A DNA stretch of 64,000 bases from Mycobacterium saskatchewanense (GCF_010729105.1 NZ_AP022573.1:2294001-2358000); one strand, 5' to 3'. Positions 45,598-54,562 are shown, counted from the stretch's first letter. Notes: generated by a model not told the origin, from the letters alone. Translations and numbers: made by a program.

Positions 45598-46703
45598 ACC
45601 TCGAACTCACCAACGAGCAGGTAGCTCTGCGCGATACGACGAGGCGCTTTCTCGCCGAAAAGGCCTCGGTGGCAGCACATGTGCGCGCGCTGCTCGACGA
45701 TGACACCGGTACGACGGACGCCGTCTGGCGTGGCCTGGCCGACCTCGGGGTCACCGGGGTCCTCGTGCCGGAGGAACACGGCGGCGCCGGGATGACGATG
45801 ATCGAGGCCGGGGTGGTCGCGGAGGAGCTCGGCGCGGCACTGCATCCGGGGCCGTGGTTGTCGAGCGCGGTGGCCGCGCCTCGGGCGTTGGCGCGGCTCG
45901 GCGGCGCTGGCGCCCGGGCCTCCGACATCCTGGTCGGCATCGCCGACGGGACCACCGTCGCGACCGTCGCATTCCTGGATTCCGGGCGTGCCTCCGTCGA
46001 AGTGGGCGCGCGGGGCGGCGACGTCGTCCTGCGGGGCGGGATCGCCGGCGTGCCCGACGCCGCGGCCGCCGACACGCTGCTGGTGTTGGCCGAGGATGCA
46101 GCGGGCATCGGCGTTTTCGTGGTGGAGACCGACTCCGCCGGGGTTGTGGTGGTACCCGAGCGAGGAATCGATCAGACACGCAAGCGGTTTCGGGTCGAGT
46201 TGGACGGCGCGTGCGCATACCGGCTGGCGTCGGCGTCGCCCGACGTGGTCAGCGCCGTCATCGACGACGTACTCGTTGCCGCCGCAGCCGACGCGCTGGG
46301 CGCCGCACGGGCGGTCATCCACCTTGCCGTCGAATATGCGAAGTTCAGAAGGCAATTCGGCCAGGCCATCGGCTCATTCCAGGCGATCCAGCATCTGTGC
46401 GTCGATATGTACGAGACCGTCGAGCTGGCGCGCAGCGGCGTCATCCACGCTCTCTGGGCCGCCGACGCCGAGCTCCCTTCCGAGGAGCGGCACCTTGCCG
46501 CGCTGCGCGCCAAGGCGTTCGCGGGGCGACTGGCCACCGTGGGCGACACCGCCATCCAGGTGTTCGGCGGAATCGGATACACGTGGGAGCACGACGCCCA
46601 CCTCTACCTCAAGCGCCTGCTGAGCTGGAGCGAGTTCCTGGGCAGCCCCGACCGGTACCTCGCTGAAGTCGGTGCGCGCCTTGCCGAGAGGGGTTCCTTC
46701 TGA
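45594..46703 (+). CDS. Acyl-CoA dehydrogenase, second subunit of a pair
   Basis: A 369-residue, more diverged acyl-CoA dehydrogenase (MNLELTNEQVALRDTTRRFL; VPEEHGGAGMTMIEAGVVAE; AKFRRQFGQAIGSFQAIQHL; VFGGIGYTWEHDAHLYLKRL). The middle beta domain lacks the strong MTEP/SEPEAG FAD-contact motif seen in its partner, as expected of the less catalytic subunit of a heteromeric pair. ATG 45594 overlaps the partner's TGA. Substrate unknown. Confidence 0.92.
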   Translation: MNLELTNEQVALRDTTRRFLAEKASVAAHVRALLDDDTGTTDAVWRGLADLGVTGVLVPEEHGGAGMTMIEAGVVAEELGAALHPGPWLSSAVAAPRALARLGGAGARASDILVGIADGTTVATVAFLDSGRASVEVGARGGDVVLRGGIAGVPDAAAADTLLVLAEDAAGIGVFVVETDSAGVVVVPERGIDQTRKRFRVELDGACAYRLASASPDVVSAVIDDVLVAAAADALGAARAVIHLAVEYAKFRRQFGQAIGSFQAIQHLCVDMYETVELARSGVIHALWAADAELPSEERHLAALRAKAFAGRLATVGDTAIQVFGGIGYTWEHDAHLYLKRLLSWSEFLGSPDRYLAEVGARLAERGSF

Positions 46704-46767
46704 AGGTGCGGCCCGGCACCGCGAGGAAGACTCCAGCGTCGCGGGTTCGCTCCGCCCAATCTGATAG

Positions 46768-46786
46768 CCTCTAACAAACTTTTGGT
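46768..46786 (-). promoter_or_regulatory. Weaker copy of the shared element upstream of the tandem TetR gene
   Basis: Read on the minus strand, ACCAAAAGTTTGTTAGAGG matches the left and centre of the shared element (ACC-N-AA, then TGTT) but not the last bases. It lies 66 bases upstream of the regulator's start and would fit autoregulation. Weaker evidence than the other copies. Confidence 0.35.
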
Positions 46787-46852
46787 TCGGTCGGGAGGAC
46801 GAATGCGCGCTCTTGCCTATTCGCCATCGCCCCCCAGTGCGCAGCGCTAGAC

Positions 46853-48139
46853 ATGGCCAAAGCCGACTCGTTGCCCAAGGGCCGGCCGCCGGCAGAGGAC
46901 GCCGGAACCCGTCGCACCGAGATCCTGCAAACTGCGGCCGCGTTGATCGCGTCCTCGGGGTTGCGGACCTCACTGCAGGAGATAGCTGACGCGGCGGGCA
47001 TCCTCCCCGGAAGTCTGTATCACCATTTCGAATCCAAGGAAGCGATCCTCATCGAGTTGATCCACCGCTATCAGGAGGATCTGGACCGGATCGGGCAAGC
47101 CGCACAAGCGAAGCTGGACGAACCCGATTCCCGTCCAGTGTCGGAGCAGATCGTCGAACTGGGACAGTCGATCGCCGACTGCGCCGTGCGGCACGGGGCT
47201 GCCCTGCAGATGTCGTTCTATGAGGGTCCGAGCGCGGATCCGGAGCTGATGAAGCTGACCCGGCAAGAGCCCACCGCTATCCAGGAGGCGATGCTCCAAA
47301 CGCTTCGCGCCGGCAGATGGAGCGGCTACATCAAGCCGGACATCGACCTGCCCACGCTGGCCGACCGCATCTGCCAAACGATGCTGCAGGTCGGCCTCGC
47401 CGTGATGCGCGGCAATTCACCGGCCGACCAGGTGGCGGGGCTGCTGTGCCGAATCATCCTGCAGGGCTTGGCCAGCCGGTCGCCCACGGATTCGGAGCTG
47501 GACCGGTCCAAGGCCTTGAGGGCCGCGAACGACGTCATCGCGACGTGGGCCGACGACAGTGACGCGGACCCGGGCGACAAAGCCGCCCATGTCCTCGCCG
47601 TGGCACGGGCGGAGTTCGGCCGCAGGGGGTACGAGGTCACCACGATCAGGGACATCGCGGCCGCGGCCGGCCTCGGCACCGGAACCGTCTATCGCGTGAT
47701 CGGATCCAAGGACGAACTCCTCGCGTCGATCATGGAATCGTTCGGAAGGAAGGTCGAGGCGGGCTGGGTGGCCGTCCTGCGCTCGGAGGCCACGCCCGTC
47801 GAGAAGCTCGACGCCCTCAGCTGGGTCAACGTCAACGCGCTCGATCGGTTCTCCGACGAGTTCAGGATCCAACTCGCCTGGATGCGGCAATCACCACCGA
47901 ACACCCCCAATCCGGGGTGGCTGTACACCACACGGCTACGGCAGATGAAAGCTCTCCTCTCCGAAGGCATCCGCTCGGGGGAGATCGGTATCGACGCGCC
48001 GTCCACGACGATGCTGGCTCGATGCCTCATCGGCCTGCAATGGATACCGGAGAACATCCTTCGCGCCACCGGCAAGCGCGCGGCCTTGGTGCACGCCCGT
48101 GACACGGTGCTGCGCGGGGTTGCGGTTCACGGCAACTAG
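46853..48139 (+). CDS. Single-chain tandem TetR regulator (two TetR modules)
   Basis: A 428-residue protein made of two complete TetR units. Unit 1 (about 1-205) has the HTH SLQEIADAAGILPGSLYHHF followed by its own ligand domain. Unit 2 (about 225-428) has TTIRDIAAAAGLGTGTVYRV and another ligand domain (FRIQLAWMRQSPPNTPNPGW). The two recognition helices differ, so one chain could act as a pseudo-dimer on an asymmetric operator. ATG 46853. It lies between the acyl-CoA dehydrogenases and an SDR, both behind the shared element, making it the leading candidate regulator of this cluster. Confidence 0.92.
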   Translation: MAKADSLPKGRPPAEDAGTRRTEILQTAAALIASSGLRTSLQEIADAAGILPGSLYHHFESKEAILIELIHRYQEDLDRIGQAAQAKLDEPDSRPVSEQIVELGQSIADCAVRHGAALQMSFYEGPSADPELMKLTRQEPTAIQEAMLQTLRAGRWSGYIKPDIDLPTLADRICQTMLQVGLAVMRGNSPADQVAGLLCRIILQGLASRSPTDSELDRSKALRAANDVIATWADDSDADPGDKAAHVLAVARAEFGRRGYEVTTIRDIAAAAGLGTGTVYRVIGSKDELLASIMESFGRKVEAGWVAVLRSEATPVEKLDALSWVNVNALDRFSDEFRIQLAWMRQSPPNTPNPGWLYTTRLRQMKALLSEGIRSGEIGIDAPSTTMLARCLIGLQWIPENILRATGKRAALVHARDTVLRGVAVHGN

Positions 48140-48142
48140 GTA

Positions 48143-48171
48143 TTGAACCGAATAACTGTTCTACATACAGT
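48143..48171 (+). promoter_or_regulatory. Promoter with shared cluster element, copy 4
   Basis: TTGAAC (48143-48148) and TACAGT (48166-48171) with a 17-base spacer precede the SDR at 48217. The element ACCGAATAACTGTTCTACA (48147-48165) fills the spacer. The region also shows ACTGT/ACAGT arms (48155-48159, 48167-48171). Confidence 0.55.
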
Positions 48172-48216
48172 TGGGCAATTAGAACCGGGTTGGCAGTGAA
48201 CGAGAAGGGGATTTCC

Positions 48217-49059
48217 ATGACTGTTGTCGATCGCTTGCGGTATGACGGCAAGCGCGCGCTCGTGGTCGGCGGCGCGACCGGAATGGGCGCCGCGGCGGCC
48301 AAGTCAGCGGCCGAGCTCGGTGCCGAGGTCATCGTCCTCGACTACGCGCCGGTGAACTATGAGGTCGCCAGGGCCATTCAGGTGGACCTTCGCGACCCCG
48401 CGTCGATCGACGCCGCGCTCGAGCAACTGGACGGACCGATCCACGCGCTCTTCTCCGCCGCAGGGATCGCCGACGGGACCACCGACCTGATGGCAATCAA
48501 CTTCATCGGCCACCGCCACCTCATCGACCGCCTCCTGGAGAAGAACCAGCTTCCCTCAGGCTCGGCGATCTGCTTCATCTCCTCCGTCGCCGGGATGGGC
48601 TGGGAGAACGACCTGGAGCTGCTGACGGAATTCCTCGCCACGCCGGACTTCGCGTCCGCGCAGGAGTGGGTCAAAGCGCACGAGGCGGAGGGCATCGTCC
48701 ACTACGGCTTCTCCAAGAAGGTCGTCAACGCCTACGTCGCGACGCAGGGCTTCCCGTTGCTGAAGAAGGGCATCCGGATCAACGCGATCTGCCCGGGCCC
48801 CACCGACACCCCGCTGGCCCAGGCCAATGCCGACCTCTGGCTCACGTTCGCGCAGGACTATCGCGAGGAGACCGGCTCCAAGGTGCACACCCCCGAGCAG
48901 ATGGGCGACGTGATGGCGTTCCTCAACAGCGCCGCCGCGTTCGGCATCAGCGGGATCACGCTGCTGGTCGACTACGGGCACACGATGGCCTCGCTCACCA
49001 ACGCCTACCCGCCGGGGAAGCCGATCATCGACCTGATCATGGGGCGCGTGAAGCTCTAG
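48217..49059 (+). CDS. Short-chain dehydrogenase/reductase
   Basis: A 280-residue SDR: GGATGMGAAAAKSAAELGAE (NAD loop), VIVLDYAP (acidic, NAD-type), SAAGIADG, catalytic Ser in ICFISSVAGMGW, then an unusually long 45-residue stretch before the YGFSKK active-site Tyr-Lys, and INAICPGPTDTPLAQA. The insertion recalls SDRs acting on bulky steroid-like alcohols. GAGAAGGGG precedes ATG 48217. It is monocistronic, with its own shared-element promoter, and ends at a hairpin. Confidence 0.9.
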   Translation: MTVVDRLRYDGKRALVVGGATGMGAAAAKSAAELGAEVIVLDYAPVNYEVARAIQVDLRDPASIDAALEQLDGPIHALFSAAGIADGTTDLMAINFIGHRHLIDRLLEKNQLPSGSAICFISSVAGMGWENDLELLTEFLATPDFASAQEWVKAHEAEGIVHYGFSKKVVNAYVATQGFPLLKKGIRINAICPGPTDTPLAQANADLWLTFAQDYREETGSKVHTPEQMGDVMAFLNSAAAFGISGITLLVDYGHTMASLTNAYPPGKPIIDLIMGRVKL

Positions 49060-49089
49060 TGGTGATCGCGAGCGCGTGCTGAAAAACTG

Positions 49090-49153
49090 CGCCCAACGTC
49101 GAGTTGTTGAGCCAAAACAAGCCAAAATCTCGACAACAACTCGACGCTGGGCG
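49090..49153. terminator. 20-bp stem hairpin between convergent SDR and P450 genes
   Basis: CGCCCAACGTCGAGTTGTTG (49090-49109) pairs with CAACAACTCGACGCTGGGCG (49134-49153) with one mismatch, across a loop of 24 bases. It lies between convergent stops at 49059 and 49171 and is probably a two-way terminator. Confidence 0.68.
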
Positions 49154-49170
49154 AAGCGGGCCCTGGTCGC

Positions 49171-50370
49171 TCACGAGTCCGCCTGCACGAGCAGGCGTGC
49201 GGGGCTGCGACCCAGGATGCGGCGCCAGGCAATGTCGGCAGGATCTTCGGTCAATCGCAGCGGGGGCTGTGCTGCCAGGACGGCCCGCACGCACTCCTCC
49301 ACGGCGACCTTCGCCAACGAGGTACCGAGGCAGTAGTGCGCTCCTGCGCCGAAGTTCATGAGCCGTGGAGTCCCTCGGGTGAAGCGCTCGGGATCGAAGA
49401 GGTCCGGCGACGGCCACGCCGACGCGTCCCGGCATGCCGAGGCGATGCACAGCAGAACCATGGAGCCGGCCGGGATGATCGTGCCGTGCAGCTCGATTGG
49501 CGTGATGGCGGTGCGCGGAATCAGCGGGATGCTGGGTTCGAAGCGCATGGTCTCGGCGACCGCGCTCGCGAGCGACGCGGCGTCGCGCGCCACACCGGCA
49601 AGCCGATCGCGGTGCCGCAGGGTCACCAGCAGGCTGCACGGAATCTGGCTGCCCATGGTGTCATGTCCGGCCACAAGGAGATTCGCGATCATCGACACCG
49701 TCTCGTCTTGGGTGAGCCGCTCACCGTCGCTCTCCGCGGTAAGCAAGCCGGTGATGAGATCCGAACCGGGATCCTCGATCCGCCGTTGCACCAAGTCGTC
49801 CACGTAGCTTTGCAACTCGGTGATCGCGCGCGTGGCATCCGCTATCTGGTCGGGTGTCATCATGTAGAAGACCGGGCTCAAGGCATCGGCCCACTCGGTG
49901 AAGACATCGACATCGCTGTCGGGCACTCCGAGAAGGCGGCAAATCAGCGTGGTGGCCAGTGCCGCGGAGGATGCCACCAGGTCTCCCCCATCCCGCCCGG
50001 CTGATGCGACGGCGGCGGCGGCCATGCTCGCGGCCGCCGGCCTGAGTTGGGCGACGGAACGCGGCGTGAAGGCGCGAGACACCAACGAGCGAATCCGGCG
50101 GTGATAGTCACCCTCGGTCGTGAACATCAGCCTGCCGTACCAGTCGCGCAACGGCCCTTCGCTGATGCCCATGGTGTCGAACAGGGCCAGCCCTATGCCA
50201 TTCAACCGCTCGTCGCGGGCGAGTGCCTCTACGTCACGCTGGCGCAGCACCACGGTGGCTCCTGTGACCTCGTCGGTGGCCAGCGGGCCGTGTCGCACCG
50301 CCTCGGCGAGGACTGTGTGCATCTGGGTGGTGAAGCTGCCGGTCAGGTCTACCAGCGGTTTGGTCGGCAT
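49171..50370 (-). CDS. Cytochrome P450
   Basis: A 399-residue P450. I-helix ANLLVAGHDTMGSQIPCSLL (AGxDT with His before Asp), ExxR in ETMRFEPSIPLIPR, and heme loop MNFGAGAHYCLGTSLAKVAV. It differs clearly from the P450 at 36212 (different I-helix and B-C region), so it is not a duplicate. GGAAGTGAG stands before ATG 50370. The GMC oxidoreductase gene lies 47 bases upstream on the same strand, so the two are probably co-expressed. Confidence 0.93.
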   Translation of the reverse strand: MPTKPLVDLTGSFTTQMHTVLAEAVRHGPLATDEVTGATVVLRQRDVEALARDERLNGIGLALFDTMGISEGPLRDWYGRLMFTTEGDYHRRIRSLVSRAFTPRSVAQLRPAAASMAAAAVASAGRDGGDLVASSAALATTLICRLLGVPDSDVDVFTEWADALSPVFYMMTPDQIADATRAITELQSYVDDLVQRRIEDPGSDLITGLLTAESDGERLTQDETVSMIANLLVAGHDTMGSQIPCSLLVTLRHRDRLAGVARDAASLASAVAETMRFEPSIPLIPRTAITPIELHGTIIPAGSMVLLCIASACRDASAWPSPDLFDPERFTRGTPRLMNFGAGAHYCLGTSLAKVAVEECVRAVLAAQPPLRLTEDPADIAWRRILGRSPARLLVQADS

Positions 50371-50417
50371 GTCTCACTTCCTTCGAAACAGACTCAGTGC
50401 CGCCACGCGGTCGGCCG

Positions 50418-52046
50418 TCACAGAGCGTGGTGATGCCGCAGAATCTGACCCGCGCGTTCGCCGATGATGACGCAGGGCGCCATGGTGTTTCCCGTGGTGA
50501 CCCGCGGCATGATGGAGCCGTCGGCGATCCGCAGGCCCTGCAGTCCATAGACTTTCAGTGACCCATCGACCACCGACATGCTGTCGCAACCCATCTTCGC
50601 CGTGCACGTTTGGTGGTGGTAGGTGGTGACCTCGTTGCGGATGAAGCGCACCAATTCGGCATTGTCGAGCTTGCCGGGCATGACTTCACGCTTGCTGAAC
50701 CGGCGAAGCTTCGGGGAATTCCCGATCTCGCGGCACATTTCGATGCAGGCGATCGCCGCCTTCAGGTCCTCGGGGCGAGACATCAGACCGGCGTGGATCT
50801 TCACCGGGTCGGTCGGATCGGCCCCGGTCAGGCAGATGTGCCCGCGGCTCTTCGGCCGTACCACCGCGCCGTACATGGCCCAGCCCGCCTCGGGGACACG
50901 GTATCTGGTTGCGTTCTCCGTGCTCGAGAACGGAAACTCCAGCTGGTAAGCCTGCAGGTCTGGCGACTCCAGCCGCGAATCGCTCTTGGCGAAAAAGGTC
51001 ACGTCGCCGCCGCTGTTACGCCAAGCCAGGGGCTCTTTAGATTCCCAGACGCAGGAGAAGCCGGGGTGGTCCTGCAGATTGCGGCCCACGCCGGGCAGGT
51101 GCTGGACCACGCGAATCCCGTGTGACTGCAGGTGCGATTGATCGCCCACGCCCGATTGCATGAGCACCTTCGGCGTGTGGATGGCACCCAGGGACAACAC
51201 GATCTCCGAGCCCGCACCGACCCGGTGCAACTTGCCGTCGCGCAGGAATTCCACGCCGGTGGCCCGCGCCGCATCGAAGGTCACGCGGGTCACCAGCGCG
51301 CCCGTCAACACCGTCACGTTGGGCCGATCCATGACAGGGAACAGGTAAGAGCGAAAAACCGACTCGCGCTGGCCGTCGCGGATACGCACATCGACCATCG
51401 AGCCGCCACCCGCACTTTCCATCAGGCTGCCGTTCTGGCTCGGGAAGGCCGGAATGCCAACTGAACAACCCGCTTCCAGGCCGGCATGGGCGATCGGGCT
51501 CGGTTCGGCGGCCGGCGCGACGTAGACCGGACCGCCGATGCCGCGGTGCTCAGGGTCGGGATCGCCGTGCCAGTCCTCGATCGCGCGGTAGATGGCGAGG
51601 ACCGAATCGTAGCTCCAACGCTGGTCCTTCGCCTCCGAGGCGAAGTAGTCCCAGTCGGTCTTGTGACCGCGCGCCCACACCATGACGTTGATGCTCGAGC
51701 CTCCGCCGAGCACCTTCCCCATCGCATACGGGATTGCCCGCCCGTTGAGGTGACAGTTGGGCTCAGCGGTGAAGTTCCAGTCGCGCTCGCTGCCCAGGTT
51801 CGCGAGCCACATTCCCGGTTCCGTGATCTCGGGCCCTTCGTCGGGGCCGCCCGCTTCGAGTACCAGGACGCTGGCATTGGGGTTTTCGGCGAGGCGGCGG
51901 GCCACCACCGAGCCGCTCGAGCCCGACCCACACACGATGAAGTCGTATTGCGGCTTCAATTCCGAGCCGAGCCATCGCTGATTGCGGCGGACCCGATCTG
52001 TGAATTCAGCTGCCGGAAGTCCGGTTTCGGTGACGGGCGTCGTCAT
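50418..52046 (-). CDS. GMC-family FAD oxidoreductase (choline dehydrogenase-like)
   Basis: A 542-residue glucose-methanol-choline oxidoreductase that oxidises a primary or secondary alcohol. FAD loop IVCGSGSSGSVVARRLAENP, GKVLGGGSSINVMVWARGHK (GMC signature 1), VLSLGAIHTPKVLMQSGVGD (signature 2), and the catalytic His pair region YHHQTCTAKMG with LRIADGSIMPRVTTGNTMAP. ATG 52046. It is probably the first gene of a two-gene operon with the P450. The 217 bases upstream (52047-52263) hold no gene that I can see and lack the shared element. Confidence 0.93.
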   Translation of the reverse strand: MTTPVTETGLPAAEFTDRVRRNQRWLGSELKPQYDFIVCGSGSSGSVVARRLAENPNASVLVLEAGGPDEGPEITEPGMWLANLGSERDWNFTAEPNCHLNGRAIPYAMGKVLGGGSSINVMVWARGHKTDWDYFASEAKDQRWSYDSVLAIYRAIEDWHGDPDPEHRGIGGPVYVAPAAEPSPIAHAGLEAGCSVGIPAFPSQNGSLMESAGGGSMVDVRIRDGQRESVFRSYLFPVMDRPNVTVLTGALVTRVTFDAARATGVEFLRDGKLHRVGAGSEIVLSLGAIHTPKVLMQSGVGDQSHLQSHGIRVVQHLPGVGRNLQDHPGFSCVWESKEPLAWRNSGGDVTFFAKSDSRLESPDLQAYQLEFPFSSTENATRYRVPEAGWAMYGAVVRPKSRGHICLTGADPTDPVKIHAGLMSRPEDLKAAIACIEMCREIGNSPKLRRFSKREVMPGKLDNAELVRFIRNEVTTYHHQTCTAKMGCDSMSVVDGSLKVYGLQGLRIADGSIMPRVTTGNTMAPCVIIGERAGQILRHHHAL

Positions 52047-52263
52047 ATCGGCTCTCGTTTCAGACGGTGGGGACGGGGATCGGTGCGCTCAGCCACGTCG
52101 ACGCGACCCCACACTCATTCCTCGGCATGGAGTCAGATGCTTTGTGTCCGTGCATACTTCCTGGCTACCCGAGCGTCATACCGTGCGGCGACATGTAGCT
52201 ACCCCGGCCGCGTTATCCGGCTATCGATCCGCGCTGAGCGGACAGCGTCCGCCGCGGCCGCGT

Positions 52264-53265
52264 TTAATCGCCGCCCGCGCGCAGGGTCTGCAGCGGTGTC
52301 TCCCCGTACATCACCTTGTAGGCGGCGGCGAACCGCCCCAGGTGCCCGAACCCCCATCGGTGCGCGACGGCGGCGACGCCGGTGTGGGAGGAGTGGGCAG
52401 CGCGCAGATCGGCGCGCGCACGACGGAGCCTGACCTGGCGAAGGTACGCCATGGGCGACATTCCGACGTGTCGGTGAAAGCCCTCTTGCAATGCGCGGAC
52501 GCTGACGTGGCACTCCAGCGCGAGCCGGGACGTCGTCAAAGCCGATTGCGGTTTGCTCTCGATGATGTCCATAGCCGTGCGGACAGCAGGGGGCCGGACG
52601 GGTCGCGTCGAGGCCGCGAGGCCTTCGCGGTCGGGATGTCCGGCGACTAGTAGCAGGCCGCAAACCACGCTCTCCACCAGCGGGTCCAGAACCGCCGGAT
52701 GCTGTAGGGGGCTGTCAGGACGCGCGAATTCGCGATTGATCCAACGCACCTGGCTCACCCAGCTTTGGGCGGCATGGTCGGACAGCGGCAGTGTTGCGGT
52801 GAAGGCGACGGAGGACTCCGGCGAACGGCCCAGCAGGGCCTTGAGCGCCGTATCGACGACCAGCTGGTCGATCTTGATGCCCAGATGGCGGGTACCACCG
52901 GGCCACCGAGTGACGCTCATCTCTGCCTCTGGCCGGTATATCGTCGCGACCGCCGGAGTAGAGACCAGATGCCGGCCGAGATACTGCGACTCGAGCCGAC
53001 CGTCGAGTGTGAGGTGGATGTAGTAGCTATCTCGGTCGCCAGCGAAGCTGAGCGACACGTCGGTATCGTAGGTCAGGTCGGCCAATGTGATGGGCCCGGC
53101 GCGCGTCAAATGCTGGGCGAAGCCGAAGCCGCCGGATTCCAGCAACTCGAGCCGGTGCGGATGAAACGCGGTCTCGCAGAGGTGGATCGCGTGATCGGGC
53201 GATCGCGTGCGAAACCAATTGGGCAGTTCGCGGCTCGAATCCATTTCGCCGCCGGGGCCGGCCAT
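52264..53265 (-). CDS. AraC-family transcriptional regulator
   Basis: A 333-residue regulator. The C-terminal AraC HTH pair is LALECHVSVRALQEGFHRHV and AHRWGFGHLGRFAAAYKVMY with YGETPLQTLR at the end. The N-terminal about 200 residues are the AraC_binding_2 type (SFAGDRDSYYIHLTLDGRLE). The start is ATG 53265, 4 bases after the stop of the hydrolase gene; ATG 53244 is an alternative. It probably responds to the substrate of the adjacent hydrolase or of the GMC/P450 operon. The ligand is unknown. Confidence 0.88.
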   Translation of the reverse strand: MAGPGGEMDSSRELPNWFRTRSPDHAIHLCETAFHPHRLELLESGGFGFAQHLTRAGPITLADLTYDTDVSLSFAGDRDSYYIHLTLDGRLESQYLGRHLVSTPAVATIYRPEAEMSVTRWPGGTRHLGIKIDQLVVDTALKALLGRSPESSVAFTATLPLSDHAAQSWVSQVRWINREFARPDSPLQHPAVLDPLVESVVCGLLLVAGHPDREGLAASTRPVRPPAVRTAMDIIESKPQSALTTSRLALECHVSVRALQEGFHRHVGMSPMAYLRQVRLRRARADLRAAHSSHTGVAAVAHRWGFGHLGRFAAAYKVMYGETPLQTLRAGGD

Positions 53266-53269
53266 CAGA

Positions 53270-54562
53270 TCATCGATTCCGTTCGGAGGTTGCCGGGCGG
53301 TCCAACCGGGGGACCGCCGACGCGAGCTCACTGAGCCATGCCGCCAGCCCCGCCCCGGTGGCATGCGGGTCGTCAAGCGGTGTCCAGTGCAAGCCTTGCA
53401 CGGTGGCCACCGTCGAGTTGGGCAATGTGCTGATGATCTCGCGGCGGCGCCCGCCAACCTTGTCGATCCCCCCGGGCATCCCGGCCAGGTGCAGTTTGGG
53501 AATTGGCGTGGCGCCCAGCCACGCCGCCTGCGCCTCCAGGACTCGACGTATCTCCGTGTCGTCGTCCCCGAAGGGGATCGACCGAGGCCAGTCCAATGTC
53601 GGGCGGCGATCCTCGCCGGGATTCGCGTAAGGCCGGACCATCTCGCCCCACTCCTGCGGCGCCAGCATTCGCAGCATGTTGGCACGCGAGAAGTTCACAG
53701 AGAAATTGTTCTCGAGGACATCGTCGCCGCCTTCCCCGGTGCGTAGATGCCAGAACCCGTCGCGCACCATCACGGGCCAGTCCGCCCACTCGAACGGCGG
53801 CAGCAGGGCCTCACCGAACGCGAGCCCGCACACGCGGTCCTCGTGCCGCATCGCCCAGTCGAAGGCCAGGTTGGCGCCCCAGTCATGGCCGACCAAGGCG
53901 ATGTCATCCCCCAGTTCCAGCTCGTCCAGGAGCTCGCCGAGGTAACGGGCGTGGGTGTCGAAGCTGTACGTACCCTCGCCGGCGGCGGGGAGTTTGTCGG
54001 AGTCGCCGGCGCCGATGAGGTCAACGGCGATGGCACGACGGCGGTCGGCGATGTAGGGAATGACGTTGTGCCACAGGAACGATGACATCACATCGCCGTG
54101 GATGAGCACGACCGCCTCACCCTTTCCTTCCTCGATGTACGCCATGGTGTGCCCGTTCACCGTGGCCTGCTTCTTCACATAATCCGAAGTCGGGGCGGTG
54201 GGCAGTCCCTGCGGCAGAGCGGGCCGCAGCAGAATGTTCTGCGACAACGCGCCGAGCGGCGTCAAGGCGGTCCCGCCGATATTGATCTGGTCGAAGTAGC
54301 CGTACCAGCCGGACGCGGCAATGCCCGCCTCGATCAGCCGTCGCGTGCCGGGGTCAGGCACGCGGTAAGCGCCGAAGAAGTCATAGGGTGCGCGACAGTC
54401 GATTTCCGGATCGTTCGCGCCGAAGCCCAGGACTTCTACGCCTCGAGACTGAAGATCTCCGATCGCGCCAGCGATTCGGTTGACGAACGACTCGCGCTCC
54501 GCCGCGGGCAGGTCCGTCCATGCCTGGCGGTATCGGTACAAACCAATGAAGATCTGGTGCAC
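53270..54562 (-). CDS. Two-domain hydrolase: small ferredoxin-like domain plus haloalkane dehalogenase-type alpha/beta hydrolase
   Basis: A 430-residue fusion. Residues 1 to about 125 (IFIGLYRYRQAWTDLPAAER; GIAASGWYGYFDQINIGGTA) look like a small alpha/beta-barrel unit (DUF6616-like). From about 140 on is an alpha/beta hydrolase of the haloalkane dehalogenase/epoxide hydrolase group, with nucleophile Asp and Trp in VGHDWGANLAFDWA. The oxyanion segment reads HGDVMSSFLWHNVIP; classical haloalkane dehalogenases have HGNP, whose Asn holds the halide. That Asn is Asp here, so dehalogenation is doubtful. GTG 54562 is the chosen start. Confidence 0.85.
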   Translation of the reverse strand: MHQIFIGLYRYRQAWTDLPAAERESFVNRIAGAIGDLQSRGVEVLGFGANDPEIDCRAPYDFFGAYRVPDPGTRRLIEAGIAASGWYGYFDQINIGGTALTPLGALSQNILLRPALPQGLPTAPTSDYVKKQATVNGHTMAYIEEGKGEAVVLIHGDVMSSFLWHNVIPYIADRRRAIAVDLIGAGDSDKLPAAGEGTYSFDTHARYLGELLDELELGDDIALVGHDWGANLAFDWAMRHEDRVCGLAFGEALLPPFEWADWPVMVRDGFWHLRTGEGGDDVLENNFSVNFSRANMLRMLAPQEWGEMVRPYANPGEDRRPTLDWPRSIPFGDDDTEIRRVLEAQAAWLGATPIPKLHLAGMPGGIDKVGGRRREIISTLPNSTVATVQGLHWTPLDDPHATGAGLAAWLSELASAVPRLDRPATSERNR

